From Diplodia intermedia (taxonomy: Eukaryota; Ascomycota; Dothideomycetes; Botryosphaeriales; Botryosphaeriaceae), in contig JAKEKT010000005.1 of NCBI GenBank assembly GCA_021495925.1, positions 558,001-622,000 of the forward strand: a stretch of 64,000 nucleotides of DNA, given 5' to 3'. A program made the translations under genes and the position numbers. Shown here one piece after another: positions 53,678-64,000 of this stretch. Position 1 is the stretch's first letter. The number at the start of each line of letters is the position of its first letter. The notes beneath the pieces were generated by a model. That model had not been told where the DNA came from. It saw nothing but the letters and a program-made list of their open reading frames with translations, and ran no database searches.

Positions 53678-56225
53678 ATGCACTGGCTCGCGTCTCCCAT
53701 CACCCGCTTGGCGGCAGGCACCGCTCTGGTCGGGGGTGCTGCAGGAATCAACCTGAAAGTCTCCACGAGCGGCGGCAATGCCACCTCGCCGCATATGTAC
53801 GGGTTTATGTTCGAGGTGTGTCTTCTCTCGGCATATTGCATGCACAAACACTTACAACTTGTCCAGGACATCAACCACTCGGGTGACGGGGGGATCCACG
53901 GCCAGCTCCTACGCAACAACGGCTTCCAAGGCGCCGACGACAACACCACCGCATATGCTCCTATTGGCGACGTTGACCTGTCAGTTGACACCAACAACCC
54001 GCTGTCGACTGCCATCCAGCGCTCCCTTGCCGTGGCCGTGCCGGACGGCACAAAGGGCGACGTTGGCTTCAGCAACGAGGGCTACTGGGGCATCCTGGTC
54101 AATGCCGACCAGTACTTCACCTCGTTCTATGTCAAGGGAGACTACTCGGGCAGCGTGACCATCAAGCTCGTCGGCAGACACAGCGGCGACGAGTTCGCCA
54201 GCGTCACCATCCACGTCTCCAGCAACTCCAACGACTACACCCGCTACCAAGCCAACTTCGAGAGCAAGCAGGCCCCCGACGGCCTCAACCTCTGGACTCT
54301 GACGTTTGACGGCGGAGCAACTGCTGGCTCCACCCTGCACTTCGACCTCGTCACGCTCTACCCCACCACTTTCCACAACAGGCCGAACGGGTTGAAGCCG
54401 AGCATTGCTAATGTGCTGAGTGACATGGGCGCCAAGTTCTTGCGCTTCCCCGGCGGCAATAACCTGTGAGTGAGATCCGAAGCTACCGAAGCGGGATGCT
54501 GACAAGTCTACCAGGGAGGGAGTGAACGAGGGTAATCGCTGGAAGTGGAACTTGACGCTGGGCCCACTCAAGGACCGTCCTGGCCGTCAGGGTATGTCTC
54601 TCGTCCAACTGTCTCGGTAGGTGCTAACACACACCAGGTACTTGGGGCTACCCGAACACGGACGCACTTGGTATGTGATGCCGCCATGTCGAGACGCGGA
54701 AAATGGTCGCTGACGCTTTGCCAGGCATCGTCGAGTACTTCGAGTGGTGTGAAGACATGGGACTGGAGCCCGTGCTCGACGTCTGGGCCGGCTTTTCGCT
54801 CAACTCCGGCGGTTCCACGCCCATCACCGGCGATGCCTTGACTCCCTACGTCAACGAAGTCCTGGACGAGCTCGAGGTACGCACCGACACCAATGCTCTC
54901 GTCCCCCCCTTTGCTGACCCCGGCTCCAGTTCGTGCTCGGCGACTCGTCGACGAAATGGGGCGGCGTGCGCGCCTCGCTCGGGCACCCGCAGCCGTGGAC
55001 GCTCAACTTCGTCGAGATCGGCAACGAGCCCAACCTGGGCGGCGGGTGCGCGTCGTACGCCAGCTCGCGGTTCCTTGCGTTCCAGTCAGCCATCCACGCA
55101 GCGTACCCAGCGCTGACGGTCATCGCGGCGACGGCGGACGCCAAGTGCCTGCCGTCGCCGCTGCCGCCGGGCGTGTGGGTCGACTACCACAACTACGGCG
55201 CGTCGCCGGACCTGGTGCGCAACTTCTCGCAGTTCGACCACGTCGCGCGCGACGTGCCCATCTTCATCGGCGAGTTCTCCGCGTACGCGACGCAGGCGAA
55301 CCAGAACCCGGGCGAGCAGGACCCCAACGACAACGCCTTCCGCGTCGTGTACCCGTACATGGGCGGCAGCGTCGCCGAGGCCGTCTACATGCTGGGCTGG
55401 GAGCGCAACGCCGACGTCGTGCGCATGGGCGCCTACGCCCCGCTGCTGCAGCTCTTCAACGCCACCCAGTGGACGCCCGACCTCGTCGGCTTCACCCAGG
55501 GCCCCGGCGGCGTCGTCCGCAGCACCAGCTTCTTCGTCCAGCAGATGTTCGCCCGGCACTGGGGCTCCACCACGCGCTGCGTCGACGCCGACGCCCCCTT
55601 CGGCCCCGTCTACTGGGCCGCCACGGCCAATCAGGCCGAGACATACGTGAAGCTGGCCAACTACGGCGACGACGCCCAGCAGCTCTCCATCAACGTCGCC
55701 GGCGCCTCCGCCGGCACGCTCATCGTGCTGAGCGCGCCCGAGTCGGCCCACAACAGCGTCGAGGCCGGCGAGGTCGTCGTGCCCGTCACCAGCACCCCGC
55801 ACGTCGACCAGCACGGCACCTTCGCCGTCGACCTGCCGGCCTGGGGCGTGGCGGTGCTGGTGGCGTCGGGCGCGTCGACCGGAGGCTCCGCCACGGGCTC
55901 CTTCTCGTCGGCGGCGGCGGGCGAGGCGGCCGACGAGACGGCGGCCCACACGGCGAAGACGACCATGACGGGCAAGGCGACGAGGACGACCGAGGCGACG
56001 GTGACGGCCGACGGCACCGAGATCGTCGAGACCATCACGTCGACCGTCGCGACCGTGTGGGAGACGACGACGGTGCTGCCCGCCGCCGCCGTCTACTCCA
56101 CCAAGAAAGCCGTCGTCGAGCACGATGCCGGTCGAGGCGGGTGGGACCGGAAGGGGTCGGACGGTAAGTGGGGAGGCGACGGAAGCAGGTCGTGGCCGTC
56201 GTCCTACGGATCGTTTTCGACCTGA
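53678..56225 (+). CDS. Secreted GH51 alpha-L-arabinofuranosidase, 764 aa
   Basis: Six exons: 53678..53815, 53867..54465, 54515..54591, 54638..54670, 54725..54876, 54930..56225 (2295 nt). Exon 4 is only 33 nt (GTWGYPNTDAL). The signal peptide is MHWLASPITRLAAGTALVGG. The family's start NATSPHMYGFMFEDINHSGD is followed by a carbohydrate-binding-like beta region and then the catalytic barrel: RFPGGNNLEG, DRPGRQGTWGYPNTDALG, VEYFEWCEDMGLEPVL. The acid/base is Glu366 in VEIGNEPN and the nucleophile Glu448 in IFIGEFSA, both intact. GH51 enzymes release arabinose side chains from arabinoxylan and arabinan, so this acts on plant cell wall. Unusually, a tail of about 110 residues follows: Ser/Ala-rich, then Thr-rich (TVTADGTEIVETITSTVATV), then Gly/Ser/Trp-rich. 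It may be an O-glycosylated linker or wall anchor. Confidence 0.93.
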
Positions 56226-57598
56226 ATACTAATGACTTTCGTTTAGTGTCCAAGTAGTTGCTTAGCGCAGCGAGTAGCATCAGCCCAACTAGCATTTTCT
56301 GGTACATAACATAAATATGCATAGCCTCTGTTTACACCTACATCTGTGCTCGCGCGAGTTCCATTGTTGTTAGTGCTGAGATGAGGTCTCCCAAACGTGG
56401 TTCACCACCGGGACCGACGTGCTTGAGTGTGGAGATGGCGCACTTTTCATACGAGCGCACTATTGGCCATGCTCATTTAGCTTCTAGTCAAGCTTCTTCG
56501 GAGAAGCCGCCTTCGGAAGGTGGGGGAAAGGGAAACTTCTGGCCATGTCAAGCTTAGCGCCTTCCTGCTAGTGGTTGTGTTGTGATCACATTCTTTCCAT
56601 GAAGTAGACAGGATCTAGTCCATGAAGACATACATTACCGACTACATGACCTCGACTCGAAGCATGGACCCGGCAGGATTCCTGCTCCTCGTACCCGTTC
56701 ATTACAACCGTCATCCCTGATTACTCGTCCCAACGTCCCCATTCGCCCATGGGGCCAATATTAACATCCTGGCAGCAAAACCTTCGTAGTAAGCGCGTGG
56801 AAAAAATACAATGGAAAAGGAGAAGAAGCAGGAGAGGATGGAAAAGTGGCGCCCGTATATCTCACCCGTCCTCCCCTTAGTTTTTGTTCACACAAACTCC
56901 GTCTGCCGAACTTCCGAACTCGCTCACAAGGCCATGGCCATGCAAAGCTCCAACAGTAAACAAGGATCCCTCCCAAAACGGGCTTTGCAACGCTGGGAAC
57001 CGTCGAATAGAGAAGAGGAAATGAGAACGACCAAAGTCGGCGCACAAAGGACGACGAAGAGAAAGGAGAAGAACACCTCAGAGAGAGGTGGCCCGTTTGT
57101 GAAATGATACTCTTCTACTTCTGTCTCTCTTTCCCACGTTGCTTTCGTCCCTAGCTTAGTCGACAACAACAACGACGACGACGACGGCCCATTCAACCAA
57201 TTCCTTCTTTCATCCAGTACTTCCAAAGACCAGGAAAAAAAAAGGCCTGCGGAAAAACCAAAAAAAAAAAGGCCAAGTCCTGTTCCGACTGTGGGATGAT
57301 ATCATCTGTCATCCACCCAAAACTACCAAAAAGAAAAAAAGGTTGAACAAAAAGACAAAAGGCCTCCCTTCCTTTCCGGACTCGATCCGCCTTCTTCTCC
57401 GACCCAACATGACAGGAGAAAGGGAAAAACAGGGAAGAAATTAAAACCCCTGTGGAACGATGCTGATATACTGTCATCGTAGACAAGAAAGTAAAAAGGA
57501 AACTCGTAGTACTTCTATTCCCACATGACTTTGAATTCCAAAAGCACGCTTGAAGTTGCGGATTGAAGGAAGAAAATAAAATCGGTGAATTGGAAGAA
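56226..57598. other. Convergent 3' region, 1.4 kb, no supported gene
   Basis: Between GH51 (+) and BST1 (-). Many short A- and T-runs (57235, 57260, 57340). No gene, repeat family or domain recognised. Confidence 0.5.
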
Positions 57599-60500
57599 TT
57601 AAGGTCTCTTCTTCAGGAAGCCTCCGCCCGCTCCCACCTCCCTAGGCCGGGTATCGAATCGGTGGCCAAGATTACGCGAGACGGTGATGAGCGATGTCGA
57701 CGAAAGGTGAATCACGACCAACCAAGCGCAGAGAATGTTTGCGATGTGGTGCAGACGGTAGGCGTACGTGACTCCGTAGACGGCGGCGTAGCCAGCAAGG
57801 CTGAAGAGGAGGATGTTGGTGAAGTAGCGGAAACTGTATCGACGTTAACACTGCCCATCAACCTCGGAAGCACCAATACACTTACCTGTTCGTCACCCTG
57901 GGCACCATCCGGCCGGTACTTAGAGTCTCGACCAAGAGGATGAAAGGCATGATGGAGAGGATGTTGTGGTGTGAGGAAAACGGTGTCAACCAGTGGACGG
58001 CCAGGTTGCGAACCCAGACGACCAGGACGGGGAGGTTGATTGGTAGGATCCAGATCATTAGCACTAAGATGGTTTGGCAGTAATTAAAGAAGTTGTAGTT
58101 GGCTTCCGAGTGCTGCAGTGGGTCAGTTCTTCCGTTCACAATGGACTCGTAGAACAAACTTACTGTCTCCCTCGCAATCCTGAGAGACCTTGTGGTTGTT
58201 GCGACATGAACAACGCAGAGGACCATATACGCAAAGTGGTACGGGATGGCGGTCGAAACCATCAAAAGCAGGACGCCGGTGGTGATTACACGCTGCTTTG
58301 TCGAACTGACCGCAAACGCCGTGGGAGACCGTCTGAACCAATGTCAGCTGTGCTGCTTCTCCGTGTGCGCACGATTCATTCCGTACCTTCCCTCATCGCA
58401 CCGTAGTGCGGGTCTCACCGATGTATAAATCAATCCAAAGAGGTGAAGGATGATGAGAGTAACGTAGTTGATCGCAACGCAGACGCCGGTACACATCAAG
58501 CCGAACAGGGGGACAAGAAACCAGAAAAAGGTGTCTTGCGAGCCGAGCAAAAGATCGTTCTTGGTGAAGTCTGATGGGGTTTCAGTAGCATTGCCATTGT
58601 GGGGCGGGAACCAATGCGAACCATGGGATGACGAAGATTGACTGGCGCTTGCGAGAGACAAGCCGCAAAACGTAAGGGCAAGGAAGAGGACTGGAATCGA
58701 CGAGCAAAGACATTGGTTCATGCTTTCGGCAAAGCTCATGAATACGCCTGGAAAATCAGTCAGTGGTGCATCCTTGTTTCTGGCTGATCGGCCATACCTG
58801 TTTCGTCGTAGACCTTGAACTGCTTCCTCAGGACCAAAGCTACGGCCACCAGAGGCAGAGTCGCGAAAACTGTCCGGTATCGCATCCAAAGTTTACCTAG
58901 GCTGCCGAAGAAATCGACATTCAGGTCAACCTTCACCGAAGCCTCACAGGTGGGGTCAGTCCAGATCTGGAGGGAGAGGCCATTGAGATCGCTCATGGAC
59001 TTGTCGCGTTTGAACGGCGGAGGCATATACGGTGCGACTCCGTGCAAGTTAATGTCGGCTTCCTTGGCGTTGACGTAGAACTTCGATTCGTAGACTTCCT
59101 GGATGTACTGCCGCAATAATGGCGCGAAAAGCTGTCCGTCGTGGCCACAACCCTTGGAGTTGGAGTTGATCTTCAGCTTGTAAGCCAATAGGCTCGAATG
59201 GAGAGCCGGGACTTTGATGTCCATGACCATTGGCCGTTTTGCGGGCAATTTCACGTGGAGTCCGCTGGACAACAGCTTGCGAAGTCCCATTTTAGGCTGA
59301 ACGAGCGCTTGTGATCGCGCGGTGAATTCTGCCAAGACCCAGCCATTGGTATGTTCGACCGCCTTGTCCACAACAGCCACGAATTGATGATCAGCAAGAT
59401 CTTCCAAGTCGTATTGAAGATATGAGAACGGTTGTGCCTTGTCGAAAGGAAACTGGGAGGCCTTTGTGGATGCGGGGAGAGAAATCACATCGCTCGCAGC
59501 GTTCTTGCATGCCAGGCGAGTAGAACCAGAACTGTCTCCGGAAAGATCCATGTCCATCGAGAATATCGCAGCCGACTGCCCTGCCTGCAACGGGAAAACG
59601 CTGCAAAAGAGAACCTCGAGCTTGCCATTGTCTCCGGTTGCGTCGATTTTCTGGTCCGTCATTAGGGTGAACTTCCTCCCCTCCGGAGCACCCTGGGGAG
59701 GAACAGGAAGCAGATACGCCTTTGGCTTCCGGTGCTGCCCAAATGATCGCAGAACCAAGCGTTCTCCCTGAGAAATGATCGAGTTGGAATTGTCCTCCAG
59801 CGTCAAAAGAGTCCTGGGTTCCTTGTGCGGTAAAGTTTTTTCGGCAATGTCCTCCAGCCCGGTCAAGAAAAACCTCTTAAAGCTCCGCATTCTTTCTGCT
59901 CGCGGGACTGTCTGCGTGGGGCGTGAAACGTCCACAACATCATACAGAGAACGGATCACGCTCTTCCGGAACTGGTCACACCACGTAATTGCCAAGTGAT
60001 CCATGCCTGTCCACACATGGGGAATCGACGCCGTGAACACGGTGAATCCGTGGGTTTCCGGGACCAGCGAGGAAATGCTTGCGTAGTCGGAAGGTACCAC
60101 GGTATCCAATCCTCCTCCAGCAATCGAGATGAGAGTGACATGCCACAGCGGATTGTCATTGGCCCAACGCTGCGAGTATGCCTGGCGCCAGTAATCATTG
60201 ATGGTCTTGTAGGTGCTGACAATATCCGAATCGAACGAAACCGGAGGCCTGGCATGCGGGGCGGATAATGTTAAAATGGTGTTGACGGAGTTTGCCTGAT
60301 AGTTCGGCATTGTGAGCATCGTCCGGGCAACGATACCGCCCATCGAGTGGCCAACGATAATAACCGAACTCGGGTCCGGAAAGTCAGAGCTCCGCATGGA
60401 CCGCGCTGGATTGTGGTACAAGGAGAGAATGTACGCCACAGCATCGTTCAAGTACTCGGCCTGATCCAGAAGCGTTTGTCCGTGGAATGCTGTGATGTCC

Positions 60501-61300
60501 TCGTTGAAGTCGACCGAGAAGAAGTCCAATGCTCTCTTGCCGTCCGCAAGGGCGTCGGGGTCATTCTGAATGTGGTCGTGGTAGTAGTAGGCCGCCTCTG
60601 CCGCTAGCGATCGGACCTGCTTGTAGCTGCCCGCATTTCCGGGAATGAAAAGAACGGGTACGCCTTTGACCTACAACTTGTCAGCTCCAACTTGGCATTG
60701 CACCTCAAGCGCGCCTACCCTGGTATCTTCATCGATTCCTCCTTCCCTGTACATGTACAGCGAGTATTTGCTGGCGAACCGAGTATGCTCGGTGTCGAAA
60801 TCCTCATATTTGACGAAGGCGGCCCACATCCGAGACATGTCGCAGCCTTTCGGGTCCAATTGGCGCGTGAAAAAGGACTGGACGATGCCGAAGAGGACGA
60901 CGAAGGCGGCGGCGGTGACGACGAAGGTCAAGGTGGAGATGGACCATGGATTCCGCCATCGCGAGCGCCGGTGGGCGTAGCCTTCGTTCATGTCGTCGGG
61001 TATTATATCCTTGTCCAGCATCTTGCGCTGGAGATCTCGTTCGGGGACGGGGGCGGTGTGGGCTTCGGACCAGACGCGCGACTTTGTCAGAGATGCGCGG
61101 GCGACAGTCTCATTATTCCGCCGGCGTTCCTTGGCGATGCCTTCGGTGGAGGTGCGAGGTGTGTAGGTGGTCAGGTCGTCGAGGCGCTTATCGCCATGCT
61201 CAGGCGAGCGCGACGCAGGAGCTGGCGGAGCTGGGGCGTCCGGGATGGCGCTGCTGTCGTCGTCCTCGTCGGTCGCGGAGCCAGACGAGCGTCTCCTCAT
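57599..61300 (-). CDS. BST1: GPI inositol-deacylase Bst1 (PGAP1), 1148 aa
   Basis: Six exons, complement(57599..57833, 57886..58112, 58164..58332, 58387..58747, 58798..60670, 60719..61300), total 3447 nt. The start gives MRRRSSGSATDEDDDSSA. After a Ser/Pro/Arg cytosolic segment comes a membrane helix (STLTFVVTAAAFVVLFGIVQ). The luminal alpha/beta-hydrolase part includes VKGVPVLFIPGNAGSYKQVR and the nucleophile elbow VIIVGHSMGGIVART (Ser303), then THGFTVFTASIPHVWTGMDH, whose final GMDHL His fits the catalytic His. The C-terminal third has several membrane helices (AFVVSSTKQRV..., FVLLMVSTAIPYHFAYMVL-like, VLMIWILPINLPVLVVWVR) and ends FLKKRP, an ER-retrieval-like dilysine motif. The enzyme removes the acyl chain from GPI inositol in the ER, which permits export of GPI-anchored proteins. 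Intron 3 needs the GTACGG donor; the nearer GTGAGA breaks frame. Confidence 0.94.
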
Positions 61301-62617
61301 TTAAGCCAGCGCGTCTGCAGCTCGCGGCGGTGGTGTCGCAGTGATCGCCCGGGGAGCCAAGAGGGACGGGCGCGCTCAGCAGCGTGAGGACTGGGACCGG
61401 AATCGGCGCTGCGACGGGCAGGTTTGGGGGGAAACTCGCTCGCGGCGGCCACGGCGGACGGATCTGGGGAAAACGAGTGGCAGCACTCTGGCGAGGCCAG
61501 TCTCCGGGGCAGCAGACGGTCGGAGGGTCGCTCGTGGGACTGGGTCGCGGCCGTCGGTGGAGGAGGTCTGTTCGTGCCTGCTGAGCAGTGAGCGCCTAGG
61601 GACGGCCCAGCTGCGGTGCCCCGTGCGAAGGGAAATGCGCGCGACAAGCTTGACGCGGCGCGGTGAGGAAGCCAATCGCTGCACGGCCAGACGTCCTGAC
61701 GACTCTGCAGCGCAGCTCAAGGACTGGCGCGGCTTTAGCCCGGGTCGCGCGGCTCCTCAGGGCTCGTTTCAGCGCTGCCCGCCCGATGCGCGCTCCTTTT
61801 CCGCCCGCAAACAGCCTGCCTGCCTGCAGCTGCCGCACCCGCTCCAGCGCAAGCGCAGCACTGGCACCAGCACCTGCGCTGCGCCTGCTGCTCCCCCAGC
61901 ACGCCATTGCCGCACTGCGAGCCTCCGCCACCACGACACGGCCAGCAGCCCCCTCCGCCCTCCGCCCTCCGCCCGCCAAATTAGACCGGCAGGCGGCGCC
62001 CCAATCTCCGAGCCTCTCGAACCGCCCAAGCTGGATCCAGCCCCGTACCATTCTTGTCATGACTGCGCGTGCGGCCACCCCAGCAAAACCCGCAGAGGCC
62101 ATCTGAATATTTTCGCGCCGGCCCACCGCCCGCCGCCCACCGCCCCTGCGCGCGCCAGCCGGTCAGCCGCCGTAGGGGATGGATGAACAAGCTCGCCGTC
62201 GCGCACCACGCCTGCACGGCGGCACGGATGGGGGTAGTCAGCATCCTCGTCAACAGGCCTGCTGCCCGTGTGACATGACAAAGTCAATCATCTGTGGTCC
62301 TGCGTCACCCACCTGTTGCAGAAGGGAGCACACAATCGCAGCACCCCGCGCCGTTGAACGCCTGAGTGCCACCAGCGCCGTCGCGTCATGGCAGGGCGGG
62401 CTGCCGCCGTCTCGCAAAAATGGAGTTGCACGGCGACGGTGATGCAGGACAAGAAAAAAACGCGTGGCCCCCCAAGCCGCCAGCGCTGCACGAATCCCCG
62501 TCGCTCCGACCATCATTATTTTTATCCCGGTCACCATCCCGGTCGATCTCTTGAGAATTATTGAGCTGGGATGCTACCTCCTTGGTCCTCCAGCCTCTGT
62601 TTCCCGTCCTCAGTCAC
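61301..62617. other. Intergenic, 1.3 kb, no supported gene
   Basis: BST1 promoter and the 3' side of IRC3. It has high GC and long open frames on both strands that look like by-products of base composition. Confidence 0.5.
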
Positions 62618-64000
62618 TCAGACGTCCTGCGCCAGGGGCCCAACCTTCACCGTGGGGTTCAGCTTTTCCAGCTGCCGCCGCTCGCGCTCCTTCTCCCGTT
62701 CCTTCTTTGCATTCTGCACCCGCATCTTCTCGTATCTCCCCTTGGCACCATGCCTGATTCGCGTGATCATGTCCATAGCCCGTCCCTTGGTGATGTCCTC
62801 GGGCGTCAACTGGTGGTCCTGGTCCCGCCGCTTGTTCAGGAACTCAACCTGCGCCTCTGACGCGGGGTTCTTGCGCCAAGGTGCCCACTTATCGATGAAC
62901 ACCAACGGGAACGTCTCAGCCGCGAATGTGTCGGCGCTGTGGATTGCGTGCTCCAGTGTCTCCGCCTTGGCGATGAGCTGGGGCTTTTGGAAAGGAGGCA
63001 CGCCTTTACTTCGTAGCCACACGGGTATACCCTTAGTATACTTGACGGTGAAAGCCCCCTCCTCGTTCCGCTCCACAACGATGTGGCCGTTTTGGTTACA
63101 TGCGAGCATGAAGCGCTCTTCACCAACGCAAACCCACGTGTAATTGCTTATTTTTCGGATGTTTCGATCGGGAGAGGTATCGTCAAGCAGGTCATGGATG
63201 GAACTGTATTCTGTGATCGTGACGGTACTTGTTACCTGGACAGGGCCAGATGAAGCGTCCGGCCGGACCTGGGCGAGCTCTTGCTCGCGGATCTTTTCTT
63301 CCTCCTTGCGCTCCTTGATCTTTTTGGCATCATCCGCAGAAGTCTGCTCCAGAACGGCGTCGGGATCCAACCCAAGTAGAGTCGGCGTGGTTATGATTCC
63401 CGTTTCCAGTGTTGCAACCATGTCGAGTATATGGCAGTTCTTCTTTTCAGAGTGCAGACGCATCCCTCGACCGATCATCTGGATGAGCAAATTCCGCGAT
63501 CTCGTGGGCCTGGCCAGAATGACGCAGTCAATGTTCGGAATGTCAGTGCCCTCGGTGAAGACTCCGCAATTCAAGAGCACTGGGTACTCCTTCCGCTTGA
63601 ATTGGTCGATGCGTTCGGCTCGAATTTTGTTCGGCGTGTCACCTGTGACGTACTTTGCGTCGATGCCGTGTCTGCGGAATGTCGCGGTCAAATCCGTCAA
63701 GTGTGCCAGGTCGACACAAAATACCAGAGTGGATTTCCTGTCGTTGGCTTTAGCCAACCACGAACGCACGGTGATTTCGTTCGTCTCGTCCGTGTTGATC
63801 GCCCGAGACAATGCGCCGGTTTGGAAATCACCGTTGGCTCCGAGCTCAACCTTGGAGATGTCCGCTTTCGAAGAAACCGTGGTGAAGATTACATCAGACA
63901 GCCATTTGTCTTGGATCATCTGGACGTAGTCCCTGTGGTAGACGACGTGGTCGATGACGGTACCTAGTTTCTTCCCATCGAATCTTGAGAAGGTTGCGGA
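62618..64000 (-). CDS. IRC3: Irc3-like mitochondrial DEAD/DEAH helicase, 3' part (460 residues)
   Basis: Partial: the frame is open from the window edge at 64000 (reading SATFSRFDGKKLG, helicase motif III) to the stop at 62618. It includes VIDHVVYHRDYVQMIQDKWL, the C-terminal RecA-like domain with STLVFCVDLAHLTDL (motif IV), GVFTEGTDIPNIDCVILARP (motif V) and QMIGRGMRLH (motif VI). After about residue 210 the sequence is Lys/Glu-rich, then a domain with YTKGIPVWLRSKGVPPFQKP and DKWAPWRKNPASEAQVEFLN, which I associate with the Irc3 C-terminal extension. Yeast Irc3 is a mitochondrial double-strand DNA helicase that maintains mtDNA. The N-terminal Walker motifs and the targeting sequence lie outside the window. 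Confidence 0.86.
   Translation of the reverse strand, partial: SATFSRFDGKKLGTVIDHVVYHRDYVQMIQDKWLSDVIFTTVSSKADISKVELGANGDFQTGALSRAINTDETNEITVRSWLAKANDRKSTLVFCVDLAHLTDLTATFRRHGIDAKYVTGDTPNKIRAERIDQFKRKEYPVLLNCGVFTEGTDIPNIDCVILARPTRSRNLLIQMIGRGMRLHSEKKNCHILDMVATLETGIITTPTLLGLDPDAVLEQTSADDAKKIKERKEEEKIREQELAQVRPDASSGPVQVTSTVTITEYSSIHDLLDDTSPDRNIRKISNYTWVCVGEERFMLACNQNGHIVVERNEEGAFTVKYTKGIPVWLRSKGVPPFQKPQLIAKAETLEHAIHSADTFAAETFPLVFIDKWAPWRKNPASEAQVEFLNKRRDQDHQLTPEDITKGRAMDMITRIRHGAKGRYEKMRVQNAKKEREKERERRQLEKLNPTVKVGPLAQDV

Noticed and set aside
52626..53756. 376-codon plus-strand frame before the GH51 gene
   Set aside because: Non-ATG start, overlaps the GH51 start codon in another frame, and shows no domain; likely promoter DNA of high GC.
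61341..62186. 281-codon plus-strand frame in the BST1 upstream region
   Set aside because: Arg/Pro/Ser-rich with no domain; overlapping frames of similar length on both strands point to base composition.

Overview
The window is nuclear DNA of a filamentous ascomycete (Pezizomycotina). The evidence is compact genes, GT-AG introns of mostly 45-80 nt with CTAAC/CTGAC-type branch sites, GC-rich third positions, and a set of housekeeping proteins whose closest recognisable forms are fungal (Bos1, Emw1, a Smy2-like GYF protein, Spc24, Fis1, Rad26/UvsD, Cds1, Bst1, Irc3). The class cannot be fixed from sequence alone; Dothideomycetes is a guess.

Layout. 0-8.7 kb: a Myb/SANT-like protein (-), an unrecognised acidic protein (+), the ER-Golgi SNARE Bos1 (-), and a secreted M28 aminopeptidase (+). 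10-16.7 kb: a small Ser-rich protein, a nuclear-type Myb/SANT-like protein and an arrestin-related adaptor with a PY motif, all (+). 19-29.7 kb: three (-) genes, namely the TPR protein Emw1, a glycine-zipper protein with a Tyr/Gln-rich N-terminus, and a 1609-residue GYF-domain protein. 30.8-33.1 kb is degraded: an F-box pseudogene, a Ty3/gypsy reverse-transcriptase relic with a snap-back inversion, and short repeats. 33.4-44 kb: a secreted acidic protein resembling the C-terminal region of fungal GH18 chitinases, an unrecognised conserved-looking protein, an F-box protein, the divergent pair SPC24/FIS1, and a RING-H2 E3 ligase. 44.7-49.2 kb: the divergent pair UvsD/ATRIP-like (-) and CDS1 (+). 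50.3-52.6 kb is a repeat cluster around one small basic ORF. 53.7-64 kb: a GH51 arabinofuranosidase (+), the GPI inositol-deacylase Bst1 (-) and the 3' part of the mitochondrial helicase Irc3 (-), which runs off the window.

Exon structures were built by hand. In each multi-exon gene called, the summed exon lengths are a multiple of three and the joined product has no internal stop. The genes do not form one pathway; this is ordinary fungal housekeeping sequence interrupted by two repeat-rich islands. The most unusual content is a dispersed family of about 80-bp near-perfect hairpins: four copies, three of them within 2.2 kb at 50.36-52.54 kb. Their arms differ almost only by transitions, and they sit beside a 170-bp tandem duplication and two degenerate copies of a gene tail. 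No tRNA, rRNA or CRISPR-like array was seen.
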